52,715 nucleotides of DNA from Bacteroidaceae bacterium. Its GTDB lineage: Bacteria; Bacteroidota; Bacteroidia; Bacteroidales; Bacteroidaceae. The notes beneath the pieces are model-generated. The model saw only the letters and a list, made by a program, of their open reading frames with translations, had not been told where the DNA came from and did no database searches. Position numbers and translations under genes: made by a program. Below, in pieces: positions 8,869 through 19,613 of this stretch. The stretch is taken from NCBI GenBank assembly GCA_017429945.1, contig JAFRNY010000029.1, positions 1 through 52,715 on the forward strand, read 5' to 3'. Numbering within the stretch: position 1 is the stretch's first letter; each line of letters begins with the position of its first letter.

Positions 8869-10899
8869 ATGACTAAACGATTCCTTGCTACTGCAGCAGC
8901 GCTGTTGCTGCTCTCCGTGGGTTATGCCCAGCGCACCGTGACCAACTATGCCAAGTCCGGAATGAAGACCACACTGCGCCTCGCCTGGAACAGCGACAAC
9001 TACGGCACCGTGCAATGGCAGCGCTCGACGGACCAGGGCCAGACGTGGACCGACATCGAAGGCGCCACTGCTCACGAGCTCGAGGTCACCCCTTCGGCCG
9101 ACACCTTCCTGCGCGTCGTAGTCCGTGGCGACGAAGCCTGCGAACCTTTCGTTGAGACCCACATACTGCGCGTCGTCAATTTCAACGTCAACCTCGTCGA
9201 GGCTCTTTCCACAGAGGCCACATTCGAGATTACTGGCCTCAACATCCCCGCCAGCGAGGTCGTGGAGTACGGCTTCGCACGCAACTTCAGCGGCGTCAAC
9301 CGCGCCTATGCCAGCATGGAGCGCACGCCCATAGGCGCAGAGCTACCCGCCGGCGACTTCGAAGCCACCTGCACCGGCCTGCAGCCCAACCGCCAGTACA
9401 GCATACGTTTCTACATCAAGACGCGCGACGGTTCACTCATCTTCGGACCCGGCAAGCTCACCAAGACTCTCAGCGGCCTCGAATGGAGCACCGAGGATTG
9501 GGCTATCACCAAGAGTAGCATCCAGGCCCGATTCAACATCCCAGGCTACACCGGCGCCAAACCCACCATGACCTTCGAACTCGGCACCGACGAAGCCTCA
9601 ATGAAGAAGTACGTCATCCTCACCGACGACGCCAACACACACAAATACAAATCAAATAACATCACCGGCCTCAAGCCCGCGACAGACTACATCGTACGTG
9701 TGACGGCCGACATCGATGGCGACGAGCAAGTGCTCCAGAAGACCGTGCGCACCATGACCGACTACAGCACCTACGACGTAGATGACACTGTCCTGCCCGT
9801 GCGACATCGCATTCGCTGGGAACATCGTACCACAGCCCTGCAACTCAATCCCACTAACATCCAAGCTGAGTACCCCCGCATGCTACGCGTGAGCAAGGAC
9901 ACACTGCTGCTCGCCTACCACGGCGGCGACGGCTCCACAGGCGCTGCCGACCACTGGCAGAACATCTACCTCCACCGCTCAACCGACAACGGCCGCACAT
10001 GGTCGGCGCCCGAGAAGATCTTCGACCGCACCAAAACGTGGCTTGCCAACGGTTGGTTCCGCATCACCAACCCCGAGCTCATTCGCCTCCAGAACGGATG
10101 GGTGCTCTTGACCGTCAGCACCAACGCCAATCCTGAGACCAACCAGAACTGCCAGGTGCTCGTAATCATAAGCCGCGACGGCGGCCAGACTTGGAGCGAC
10201 CCCATCACCGTGCTGCGCGGCCGCTGCTGGGAGCCACAGATCGTGCAGCTGCCAGGCGGCGAGCTCGAGCTGCTCGTCTCGAGCGAAGCCTATTGGTGGG
10301 ACAACCAGCGCAACAACCTCTTCCAGGAGATCGTGTGCGCACGCTCCACCGACAACGGACTCACGTGGACGCAGCAGCGCCGAGCAAGCTACAACCCCGG
10401 CAAGCGCGACGGCATGCCCGTGCAGGTGGTGCTCCAGGGCAACAAAGGCATCCTCTTCAGCTACGAAAGCATTAACAGCGACAAGAACCCAAGCATCTCA
10501 TGGCGACCGCTCGACGGCGAGTGGGACAGCGCCGACTGGGATGAGCGGAGCGACGACCGCCGCTGGGTCTGCGACAACATTCGCGGCGGCTGCGCGCCCT
10601 ATGCCCTGCAGCTGCAGACGGGCGAAATCGTCGTCATGGGCCACCTCGGACAGAACGGCGACGTATGGCAGACCAACCGCCTGCAGATTTGCATAGGCGA
10701 CAACACGGGCCACAACTTCGGCTACCGCACCATCCCCTTCTCTACCCTGCCCCGCGGCGAAGGCGCCTACTACGGCTCGCTCTTCCAAAAGGACGAGAAC
10801 ACCATCTGGCTCCTCTACACCCACTCGCGCTACAGCGGCACCGAATGTCAGCTCAACACCGTAGAGCTGCTCGAAGGCCACATTGAAGAAATCAACTAA
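8869..10899 (+). CDS. Sialidase-superfamily (BNR/Asp-box) glycosidase, GH93-like
   Basis: A 676-residue secreted protein (signal ends near GYAQ). The N-terminal third has Ig/fibronectin-like modules (about 25-300). The C-terminal part (about 310-676) is a propeller with Asp-boxes STDNGRTWSAP (near 370), SRDGGQTWSDP (near 434) and STDNGLTWTQ (near 492). Asp-box propellers include GH33 sialidases and GH93 exo-arabinanases. A classic FRIP sialidase motif is absent; YPRMLRV is the nearest equivalent. With a GH43-like gene nearby, an arabinan-active GH93-type enzyme is the better guess, but this is context-based. An extra Asp-box-like STDQGQTWTD lies in the N-terminal module. It is followed by a REP-like palindrome and then the toroid gene. 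Confidence 0.65.
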   Translation: MTKRFLATAAALLLLSVGYAQRTVTNYAKSGMKTTLRLAWNSDNYGTVQWQRSTDQGQTWTDIEGATAHELEVTPSADTFLRVVVRGDEACEPFVETHILRVVNFNVNLVEALSTEATFEITGLNIPASEVVEYGFARNFSGVNRAYASMERTPIGAELPAGDFEATCTGLQPNRQYSIRFYIKTRDGSLIFGPGKLTKTLSGLEWSTEDWAITKSSIQARFNIPGYTGAKPTMTFELGTDEASMKKYVILTDDANTHKYKSNNITGLKPATDYIVRVTADIDGDEQVLQKTVRTMTDYSTYDVDDTVLPVRHRIRWEHRTTALQLNPTNIQAEYPRMLRVSKDTLLLAYHGGDGSTGAADHWQNIYLHRSTDNGRTWSAPEKIFDRTKTWLANGWFRITNPELIRLQNGWVLLTVSTNANPETNQNCQVLVIISRDGGQTWSDPITVLRGRCWEPQIVQLPGGELELLVSSEAYWWDNQRNNLFQEIVCARSTDNGLTWTQQRRASYNPGKRDGMPVQVVLQGNKGILFSYESINSDKNPSISWRPLDGEWDSADWDERSDDRRWVCDNIRGGCAPYALQLQTGEIVVMGHLGQNGDVWQTNRLQICIGDNTGHNFGYRTIPFSTLPRGEGAYYGSLFQKDENTIWLLYTHSRYSGTECQLNTVELLEGHIEEIN

Positions 10900-10912
10900 A
10901 CACAGGGCCGCG

Positions 10913-10933
10913 TCAGGCGGTTTCCCCGCCTGA
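10913..10933 (+). repeat. REP-like palindrome, 8-bp stem with TTTCC loop
   Basis: TCAGGCGG, loop TTTCC, CCGCCTGA: a perfect 8-bp stem. The same 21-nt layout occurs three times inside the RAYT gene (39471-39491, 39834-39854, 39903-39923). No T-run follows, so it is not a standard terminator. Confidence 0.7.
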
Positions 10934-10986
10934 ATCCCCCCGAATAGTCCCCGACAACAACAAACAAAAGCCCCCCACATCCAGAG

Positions 10987-12999
10987 ATGAAACAGCCACA
11001 ATTCTTTTCACTGCTCCTCGCAAGCCTGCTCACCACCTTCGCAGCTCAGGCCGGGGACATGAAATTCCACATCAGCCTCAAGCAACCTGGCAACGACGCC
11101 GCCACCTATGCCCTGCACCAGCAAGGCCGACAGCTCGTGGCCGACAGCACGCTGCCCGTCGACATTACCTGCGAGCTCACTGCTGCCGAGGCCAGCCGCC
11201 ACGTGCTTACACTCACCATCACCGCCCGCGAGCGCGCCTACTACAACATCGGTGCACTGCTGCCCACGGGCTTCGTCACCGACCAGTGCGAGTTCTACCT
11301 CCCCGGCTTCTGGTACCACAAGAACCTGCGCTCGCCGCGCGAAGCGCCATCGTTCCACACCTCACGCGACTGGACCTTCCGCGAAGACCGCCTCTCATCG
11401 CCCATGACAAGTGTCTTCGACGCCGCATCACACCAGGCTGTCAGCGTCCTCCGCGTCCTCGACGAGCCTGCTGAGGCTCTGACCACACACATCGAGGGCG
11501 ACGTCATCCTCTCCGGCCCATCATCCATAGGCTACCTCGGATTCGAAGGCAGCAGCGGCCACGCCAGCCTCGCCTTCGGCTATCCCTACCAGGAGACGCC
11601 CCGCCGCTATATCCGCAAGCTGCAACTCACGCCCTCCATCCGCGCCTTCGCACGCCTCGACAAAGGCGAGAGCAAGACGCTCCGCTGGATTATCTGTCAG
11701 ACAAAGGCACAGGACTTCGGCCAGCACGTCACGCAAGCCTGGCAGTTCTGCGTCGACGAACTGCGCCCCGAACCCATCAAGCCCCTCTACACCCCCGAGC
11801 AGATGAAGGCGCAGCTCGCCAACTACTTCCGCAAAGCCTACATCGACAAATATCCTCTCAAATATCACTCAGGCCACACTCTCCGCTGTGACGACTGCAA
11901 GCCCTACCCCGCCGCTCAGCTCGGCTTCTGCGGCCGCACCATCCTCAACGGCTTCAACGCCATTGAATATGGCGAGCAAACAGGCCAATCGGACATCGTA
12001 GCTACCGGCCGCGCCATCCTCGACAGCTACCTCGCAAACGGCTTCACCGAAGGCGGCTACTTCAAGGACGAGGTACGCTTCCACGAGCCCATACCAGCCG
12101 ACAAGGACGTAGTCCACAGCATCCGTCAGCAGAGCGAAGGCGTCTACGCCGTGCTCCATTTTCTCCGCTACGAGAAGCTCCACGGCCGACGTCACAAGGC
12201 ATGGGAGCAGAAGATACGCACGCTGCTCAACCGTATGCTCGAGCTCCAGAAGCCCGACGGCAGCTTCCCGCGCAAGTACCTCGACGACCATTCCGACGTA
12301 GATGCCTCGGCAGGCAGCACGCCCAGCGCCACCAGCACACTCGTCATGGGCTACAAGTACTTTGGCGACAAACGCTACCTCCAGGCCGCCAAGCGCACCG
12401 TCGACTACCTCGAGAAGAACATCATCGCACCCTCCGACTACTTCTCATCGACCCTCGACGCCAACTGCGAGGACAAGGAGGCGGCCATCAGCGCCGTCAC
12501 CGCCACCTACTACCTCACCATGGTCACGAAGAAAGCCGAGCGACAGCACTACATCGACCTCTGCCAGAAAGCAACCTACTTCGCTCTCTCGTGGTACTAC
12601 CTCTGGGACGTGCCCTTCGCCGATGGCCAGATGCTCGGCGACCTCGGCTTCCACAGCCGCGGATGGGGTAACGTCAGCGTGGAAAACAACCACATCGACG
12701 TCTTCGTCTTCGAGCTCGCACACATCGCACGCTGGCTCTCCTCCGTCACTTCTGAGCAGCGCTTCGCACGCGTCTGCGACGTCATTGAGTCGAGCCTCAA
12801 CCAGCTGCTGCCCACGCCCGAGCGCCTCTGCGGCATCGGAGTGCCCGGATTCAACCCCGAGGTCGTGCAGCACACCACATGGGACTACGGCCGCAACGGC
12901 AAAGGTTTCTACAACGACATCTTCGCCCCCGGCTGGACCGTCGCCTCGCTCTGGGAGCTCTACTCGCCCAACCGCACCGTAGATTTTCTCACACGCTAA
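10987..12999 (+). CDS. Secreted (alpha/alpha)6-toroid glycosidase-like protein, family unassigned
   Basis: A 670-residue exported protein with a signal peptide ending near AAQAG. The N-terminal ~240 residues look like a beta-sandwich; residues ~265-660 are helical-hairpin repeats (ILDSYLANGF, RMLELQKPDGSFPRKYLDD, YLEKNIIAPSDYFSS, WYYLWDVPFADG), the pattern of six-hairpin toroid glycosidases and lyases. The segment QKPDGSFPRKY is a common toroid signature. No known GH or PL family can be named with confidence. It is the last gene of the PUL, 87 bp after the BNR gene, and a strong hairpin terminator follows at 13083. It probably acts on the same polysaccharide as the other locus products, but the reaction cannot be read from sequence. 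Confidence 0.6.
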   Translation: MKQPQFFSLLLASLLTTFAAQAGDMKFHISLKQPGNDAATYALHQQGRQLVADSTLPVDITCELTAAEASRHVLTLTITARERAYYNIGALLPTGFVTDQCEFYLPGFWYHKNLRSPREAPSFHTSRDWTFREDRLSSPMTSVFDAASHQAVSVLRVLDEPAEALTTHIEGDVILSGPSSIGYLGFEGSSGHASLAFGYPYQETPRRYIRKLQLTPSIRAFARLDKGESKTLRWIICQTKAQDFGQHVTQAWQFCVDELRPEPIKPLYTPEQMKAQLANYFRKAYIDKYPLKYHSGHTLRCDDCKPYPAAQLGFCGRTILNGFNAIEYGEQTGQSDIVATGRAILDSYLANGFTEGGYFKDEVRFHEPIPADKDVVHSIRQQSEGVYAVLHFLRYEKLHGRRHKAWEQKIRTLLNRMLELQKPDGSFPRKYLDDHSDVDASAGSTPSATSTLVMGYKYFGDKRYLQAAKRTVDYLEKNIIAPSDYFSSTLDANCEDKEAAISAVTATYYLTMVTKKAERQHYIDLCQKATYFALSWYYLWDVPFADGQMLGDLGFHSRGWGNVSVENNHIDVFVFELAHIARWLSSVTSEQRFARVCDVIESSLNQLLPTPERLCGIGVPGFNPEVVQHTTWDYGRNGKGFYNDIFAPGWTVASLWELYSPNRTVDFLTR

Positions 13000-13082
13000 G
13001 CCCTTACGGCACAACTTTTACCACTCCGGCGCCTGTTCAAGCAGCCTCCGCTACAGCGCCCAGGCGCCTTTAGTCACCAAAC

Positions 13083-13134
13083 GAGCAATGCCTCACCCCT
13101 CAACACTCGATGGGGCGAGGCATTGCTCTTTTTT
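13083..13134 (+). terminator. Rho-independent terminator of the PUL
   Basis: A 17-bp stem (GAGCAATGCCTCACCCC and its complement, one mismatch) with an 11-nt loop, followed by six T. It lies 84 bp after the last PUL gene. The 13000-13082 stretch holds nothing recognisable. Confidence 0.85.
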
Positions 13135-13221
13135 ATGCACTTACGTTTGGTAAGTTTGAGACAACGGGTCTCATAGTCCGACAAACCTCTTTACATTCTT
13201 AAAGATGCCCAAGATAAAAAA

Positions 13222-13265
13222 TACAATTCACTCAGTGATTATTACAAATCACTGAGTGAATTGTA
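13222..13265. repeat. Perfect 19-bp inverted repeat with TCACTCAGTGA core
   Basis: Arms 13222-13240 and 13247-13265 are perfectly complementary around ATTACA. A third, imperfect half (AATCACTGCGTGAAT) follows directly. The same core occurs in a small hairpin at 38304-38318, inside the palindrome next to the RAYT gene. Confidence 0.75.
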
Positions 13266-13313
13266 AAAATCACTGCGTGAATAGTAGATTACTTCTTCGC
13301 CTTGAAGTTTATT

Positions 13314-13424
13314 CCATTGCCCCCACGATCATTGCCTATTGAGGCAGAGGGCTATGCCAATTGGGCAGAAATCGTCGTCCATTGCGGCTGAAAGCTTCGT
13401 CCATTGCGGCAGAATTTTATTCTG
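13314..13424. repeat. Degenerate ~22-bp repeat array upstream of the uvrA-like gene
   Basis: Five units begin near 13314, 13335, 13357, 13379 and 13401 with the theme CCATTGCGGCAGAA. The period is 21-24 bp, again about two helical turns, but the sequence differs from the GACCGG arrays. The array ends about 35 bp before the -33 box of the next gene. Confidence 0.6.
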
Positions 13425-13459
13425 CCAAAGCCTTGATTATGCTCTTTTAGGCCGAAAAC

Positions 13460-13490
13460 TTTGCCTTTTGGGAAGAAAGCAGTACCTTTG
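13460..13490 (+). promoter_or_regulatory. Bacteroidota sigma-A promoter of the uvrA-like gene
   Basis: TTTG at 13460-13463, a 19-nt spacer, then TACCTTTG at 13483-13490 exactly fits the TTTG/TAnnTTTG consensus. The coding start at 13516 is about 20 nt beyond the expected transcription start. This argues against any start upstream of the promoter. Confidence 0.75.
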
Positions 13491-13515
13491 CCGATGTAAA
13501 TGCAAAAAAACGCTG

Positions 13516-15957
<2,442 letters not shown>

Positions 15958-15978
<21 letters not shown>

Positions 15979-16018
15979 CTGATTAACATATTAACTGATT
16001 AACGCATTAACTGATTAG
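15958..16018. repeat. TTAAC-type short repeat array (copy 1)
   Basis: About six copies of a 10-12-bp unit built on ATTAACAYATTAAC/TGATTAAC. The array begins inside the 3' end of the uvrA-like gene and supplies its stop codon. Its core recurs at 20766, 21892 and 23427. Beyond it, 16019-16140 shows no clear promoter for the M60 gene. Confidence 0.8.
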
Positions 16019-16140
16019 CAGGCTAATGGGCCTTCGACAAAAAACGCTGGGCGGATTGCACTTTTTGGCAAAAAACTTTGTCTGTTTCAATGGTTTTTAT
16101 GAAATTTGCCGACAGAAACTAACCATTTAAAACGCCAGAC

Positions 16141-19100
16141 ATGAAAAAGAATAGCTTTAACGCACTGAAGAGGCTATGGATGATAGCCTTTGCATGCATC
16201 ATTACGACCACGGCCATGGCTGCAAGCGAAGTGACCGTGGAGACGGCCGGCACGCTGGCTTCACTGCTGCCGACGACAGACCGTGAACTAAAGGTCAACG
16301 GCACTATCAATGGCACAGACATCAAATACCTGCGCGAACTCATCACGGCAGGCAAGGTGACTGCGCTCGACATTGCAGAGGCCCACATCGTAAAAGGCGG
16401 CAGCGCCTACTACGAGAGCTATACGACCGAGGACGAGGTCATCGGACAATATATGTTCCACGAATGTTCAAGGCTCCGAAGCATCACGCTGCCCACGACC
16501 ATCACCGCCATAAAGACCAACGCCTTCTCGAAGACAGGACTGACACGAGTGGAGATTCCAAACACCGTATCGCAACTCGGAGGCGACGCCTTCGCCTACT
16601 GCAATGCGCTGGCAACGGTGGTGATAGGTAGTCGCGTGGCACGTCTTGACCAAGGCGTTTTCTACAGCTCTGCAGTCAAGACGGCCTACGTAAAACCAAT
16701 GTCGCCGCCCGCTACGCCGGCCTACCTCTTCTCATCCACTCCTAAGATTATCGTTTATACCGACGCTCTGACAGACTATAAGGCGTCCGACTGGCCACAG
16801 TACGGCACCATCACGGGAGGGCTCGAAGACACCTACCCCCGCGAGGCCGACCCCAGCGAAGCGGTAAACAGCCTGCTCGACACTTTCTTTGAAGACGCCG
16901 CTGCCACACAGCTGAAGCCACAATATCAGGCTATGAGCGACGAAGCCCTCACCGCAGCATTTGCCGAAGCCGGCATGCCCGAATTCATGACCACCATAGC
17001 CGTAAAGCTCAAGAACGAGAGCTGGGCGCCATACGAGAAAGACTTCCGCATACACTCCTACAAAGCCTACAGCGATGCCAGCTATTGGAACACGCTCATG
17101 AAGAGCACCGGAGGCTCATACATGGGCAACCCAACCGGCATCTTCGCCAAAGGGTTCGAGCCGCTCTATGTGTTTGTTGACTCCGACATCCCCTCCGATG
17201 CCACACTCTATCTGGCCGGGTGCGTGGGCAACGACCTCATCACCAACGCCAAGACGGGCACACGCCTGAAACGAGGCCTCAACATCATCGACGGCACCAC
17301 GGATGCCCTCTACTACGTTGTTTACACCGCCGACACGAAAGCTCGCACTAAAACTCTCGAGGAATGGCCGCCGATACGGATTCACATCGAGGGTGGCAGC
17401 GTCAACGGATACTACGATGTCAGCCGCCACAGCGACGCCGACTACCAAGCCATCCTCAAGGCTGCAAGCCACGAGCGCTTCACCGTAAAGAGCGAGCATG
17501 CACTGTTCAACTTCAAGACATCGACCTACAAGGCCGTTTGGCCCAAGACCATAGACAAGAGCATCAGCTGGTTCGACAGCCTCACCGTATGGCAGAAAGA
17601 CCTCATGGGCTACACCGTGGCTGTGGCCTCCGGGCAGCGCGCCGGAGCGCCCTACTACCTCACGGGCGGCGAAGCCATCTTCCCCATCTACTACAACAAC
17701 CCCAACTTCGCCATCGAGGGCGTTGCCTCTGACGCCGGCTACGCCAACTCCACGCCCTACCGCACAAGCTACAACTCAGTAGAATGCATACGCAACTCGT
17801 TCGACGTCAGCCGCTACGAACTCGACGACTGGTGCTCGGCCCACGAATGTGGCCACAACAACCAGGGAGCCATCAACCTCGAAGGCGGCACGGAAGCGTC
17901 GAACAACTTATTCTCTAACTACATACGATACCTCGACGGCCTCGTGACCTCCGGTGGCTCGCCACTCTCTACGGTCATGGATGAGTATGCACGCAAACTG
18001 CCGTTCTTCGTCCGGAACGTCGATAGCCAGTTGCGCATGTACTGGCAGCTATACCTCTACTACCACCTGGCGCGGAAGAATACGTCCTTCTACCCCAACC
18101 TATTCAAAGCCCTGCGCGAAGACCCTGTTGAAATATGGGGCGTAAGCTACAACAGCTCTCTGAAATTCGTACGAAAGGTGTGCGAAGTGGCTGGCGAGGA
18201 CCTCACCGATTTCTTCACGGCCTACGGTTTCTTCATCCCGATGACGAACCGTCGTATCGAGGACTACGGCTCGCACACGATGACCGTTAAGCAATACGAC
18301 ATAAACCGAACCCTCAAAGAGATAGCCAAATACCCAAAGAACTCAACCATACTCTTCGTGGAAGACCGCGCCGACTACGTGCTGACGACCGACTTCCTGA
18401 CTACGGCAGGACAGAAACGGCGCGACTCGGACAAGGTGGGAAAGTGCGGCGACATCGGACAATTCACCGACTACCTGCCCGAGAACGCCAAGCCATCGAG
18501 CTACACTTACCTGCAGGCCGACTCGCTCTACGCCATGGAGGGCAGCGGCGGTGTGGGCTTCGTGATGCTCGATGCTGACGACAAAATGGTCTATGCGGCA
18601 AACGCCTACAACGTCTGCATACCTTCGAACATAGGACAAGACTTCACCATCTTCTCCGTCGATGCCGACGGCTCCTTGCACGACGTCAGCCTCGCCGGCA
18701 ACGGCGCTGAGACGGTGTGGCTCAACACTGCCGGCACGCTGGCCGACTCGCTCTCGGCCAAAGTTATAAAAGCCACCATCGGAGGCACCATCAACGGCAC
18801 CGACTTCAAATACATGCGCGAGCTCGTGAGCGACGGCAACCTCGCTGCCATCGACCTCTCGCAGGCCAAAATCGTAAACGGAGGCCAGCCCTACCTCAAC
18901 AACTTGCGCGTGGCGAACAACGCCATAGGCCAGCAACTCTTCCAGGATATGACGCAGCTCATCGCCATACGTCTGCCCGAGAAGCTCACACGCATCGACG
19001 CCAAGGCCTTCTCCGGCTCCGGCCTCAAGGAAATCGTAATCCCCGACAACGTCATGACCATCGGAGGCGACGCCTTCGCCTACTGTCCCTCGCTCACGAG

Positions 19101-19485
19101 AGTAGTCATAGGGCCTAAGGTGCGGACGATGGCGCAGGGCGTGTTCTACAGCTCACCCGTCGCCGAGGCCTTCGTGATGGCCAAGACGCCCCCGACGGTC
19201 AACAACTATCTTTTCTCATCGAAGCCCATCATCCACGTCTACGCCAGCTCCCTGGCAGCATACAAAGCATCGCGCTGGGCTGAATTCGGGACTATCGTCG
19301 GCGACCTCGACGACTACGAAGAGCTCACGGCGATAAGCGACCTGGCAGAGGACAAAGAAGCCCTCAACACTCAGTCCTCACCCCTCAACACTCAACCCAC
19401 CTACGACCTCGCCGGCCGACGCGTCACCGCCCTCCGTCCCGGCTCAGTCTATATCCGTGGCAACAAGAAGATAATCGTAAAATAA
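16141..19485 (+). CDS. Secreted M60-like metallopeptidase with flanking duplicated leucine-rich (BspA-type) modules
   Basis: A 1114-residue exported protein (signal ends near AMAA). Residues ~36-235 form a BspA-like LRR_5 module. The central part (~300-800) is an M60/enhancin-like peptidase domain with the zinc motif AHECGHNNQG (His568, Glu569, His572) and downstream glutamates (Glu581, Glu585), matching HExxHx(8+)E. A second LRR module (~863-1065) closely repeats the first (AGTLA, GTINGTD, IGGDAFAYC, GVFYSS, NYLFSS shared). The tail YDLAGRRV...GSVYIRGNKKIIVK resembles a sorting signal. M60-like enzymes cleave mucin-type glycoproteins, so host mucin or a glycoprotein is a likely substrate. 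The gene is monocistronic as far as can be seen; a palindromic repeat element separates it from the symporter. Confidence 0.85.
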   Translation: MKKNSFNALKRLWMIAFACIITTTAMAASEVTVETAGTLASLLPTTDRELKVNGTINGTDIKYLRELITAGKVTALDIAEAHIVKGGSAYYESYTTEDEVIGQYMFHECSRLRSITLPTTITAIKTNAFSKTGLTRVEIPNTVSQLGGDAFAYCNALATVVIGSRVARLDQGVFYSSAVKTAYVKPMSPPATPAYLFSSTPKIIVYTDALTDYKASDWPQYGTITGGLEDTYPREADPSEAVNSLLDTFFEDAAATQLKPQYQAMSDEALTAAFAEAGMPEFMTTIAVKLKNESWAPYEKDFRIHSYKAYSDASYWNTLMKSTGGSYMGNPTGIFAKGFEPLYVFVDSDIPSDATLYLAGCVGNDLITNAKTGTRLKRGLNIIDGTTDALYYVVYTADTKARTKTLEEWPPIRIHIEGGSVNGYYDVSRHSDADYQAILKAASHERFTVKSEHALFNFKTSTYKAVWPKTIDKSISWFDSLTVWQKDLMGYTVAVASGQRAGAPYYLTGGEAIFPIYYNNPNFAIEGVASDAGYANSTPYRTSYNSVECIRNSFDVSRYELDDWCSAHECGHNNQGAINLEGGTEASNNLFSNYIRYLDGLVTSGGSPLSTVMDEYARKLPFFVRNVDSQLRMYWQLYLYYHLARKNTSFYPNLFKALREDPVEIWGVSYNSSLKFVRKVCEVAGEDLTDFFTAYGFFIPMTNRRIEDYGSHTMTVKQYDINRTLKEIAKYPKNSTILFVEDRADYVLTTDFLTTAGQKRRDSDKVGKCGDIGQFTDYLPENAKPSSYTYLQADSLYAMEGSGGVGFVMLDADDKMVYAANAYNVCIPSNIGQDFTIFSVDADGSLHDVSLAGNGAETVWLNTAGTLADSLSAKVIKATIGGTINGTDFKYMRELVSDGNLAAIDLSQAKIVNGGQPYLNNLRVANNAIGQQLFQDMTQLIAIRLPEKLTRIDAKAFSGSGLKEIVIPDNVMTIGGDAFAYCPSLTRVVIGPKVRTMAQGVFYSSPVAEAFVMAKTPPTVNNYLFSSKPIIHVYASSLAAYKASRWAEFGTIVGDLDDYEELTAISDLAEDKEALNTQSSPLNTQPTYDLAGRRVTALRPGSVYIRGNKKIIVK

Positions 19486-19493
19486 TTCATCAC

Positions 19494-19597
19494 GGCCCCC
19501 TCCGACTCCCCCAAGGGGGGAGGGACGGCATATCCGCTGCCTTCCAGCTTAGAGGACAAGGAGTCCTCCCCCCACGGGGGGAGCTAGAGAGGGGCCT
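19494..19597. repeat. Intergenic palindromic repeat element (same family as in the uvrA-like gene)
   Basis: An outer GGCCCC...GGGGCC pair encloses two inner palindromes, CTCCCCCAAGGGGGGAG and CTCCCCCCACGGGGGGAG. The arms align with the 30-bp arms of the element at 14849-15040. It fills most of the gap between the M60 gene and the symporter ATG at 19614. Confidence 0.7.
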
Positions 19598-19613
19598 TCA
19601 CTTTTCACCCTAA

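Noticed and set aside
8869-10899. Definite sialidase
   Set aside because: Asp-boxes are present but the FRIP arginine motif of GH33 is not clear, and the neighbours point to arabinose-type glycans.
13339-13515. Longer N-terminus for the uvrA-like protein
   Set aside because: It would include the 22-bp array and a consensus promoter; the UvrA family start matches the ATG at 13516.
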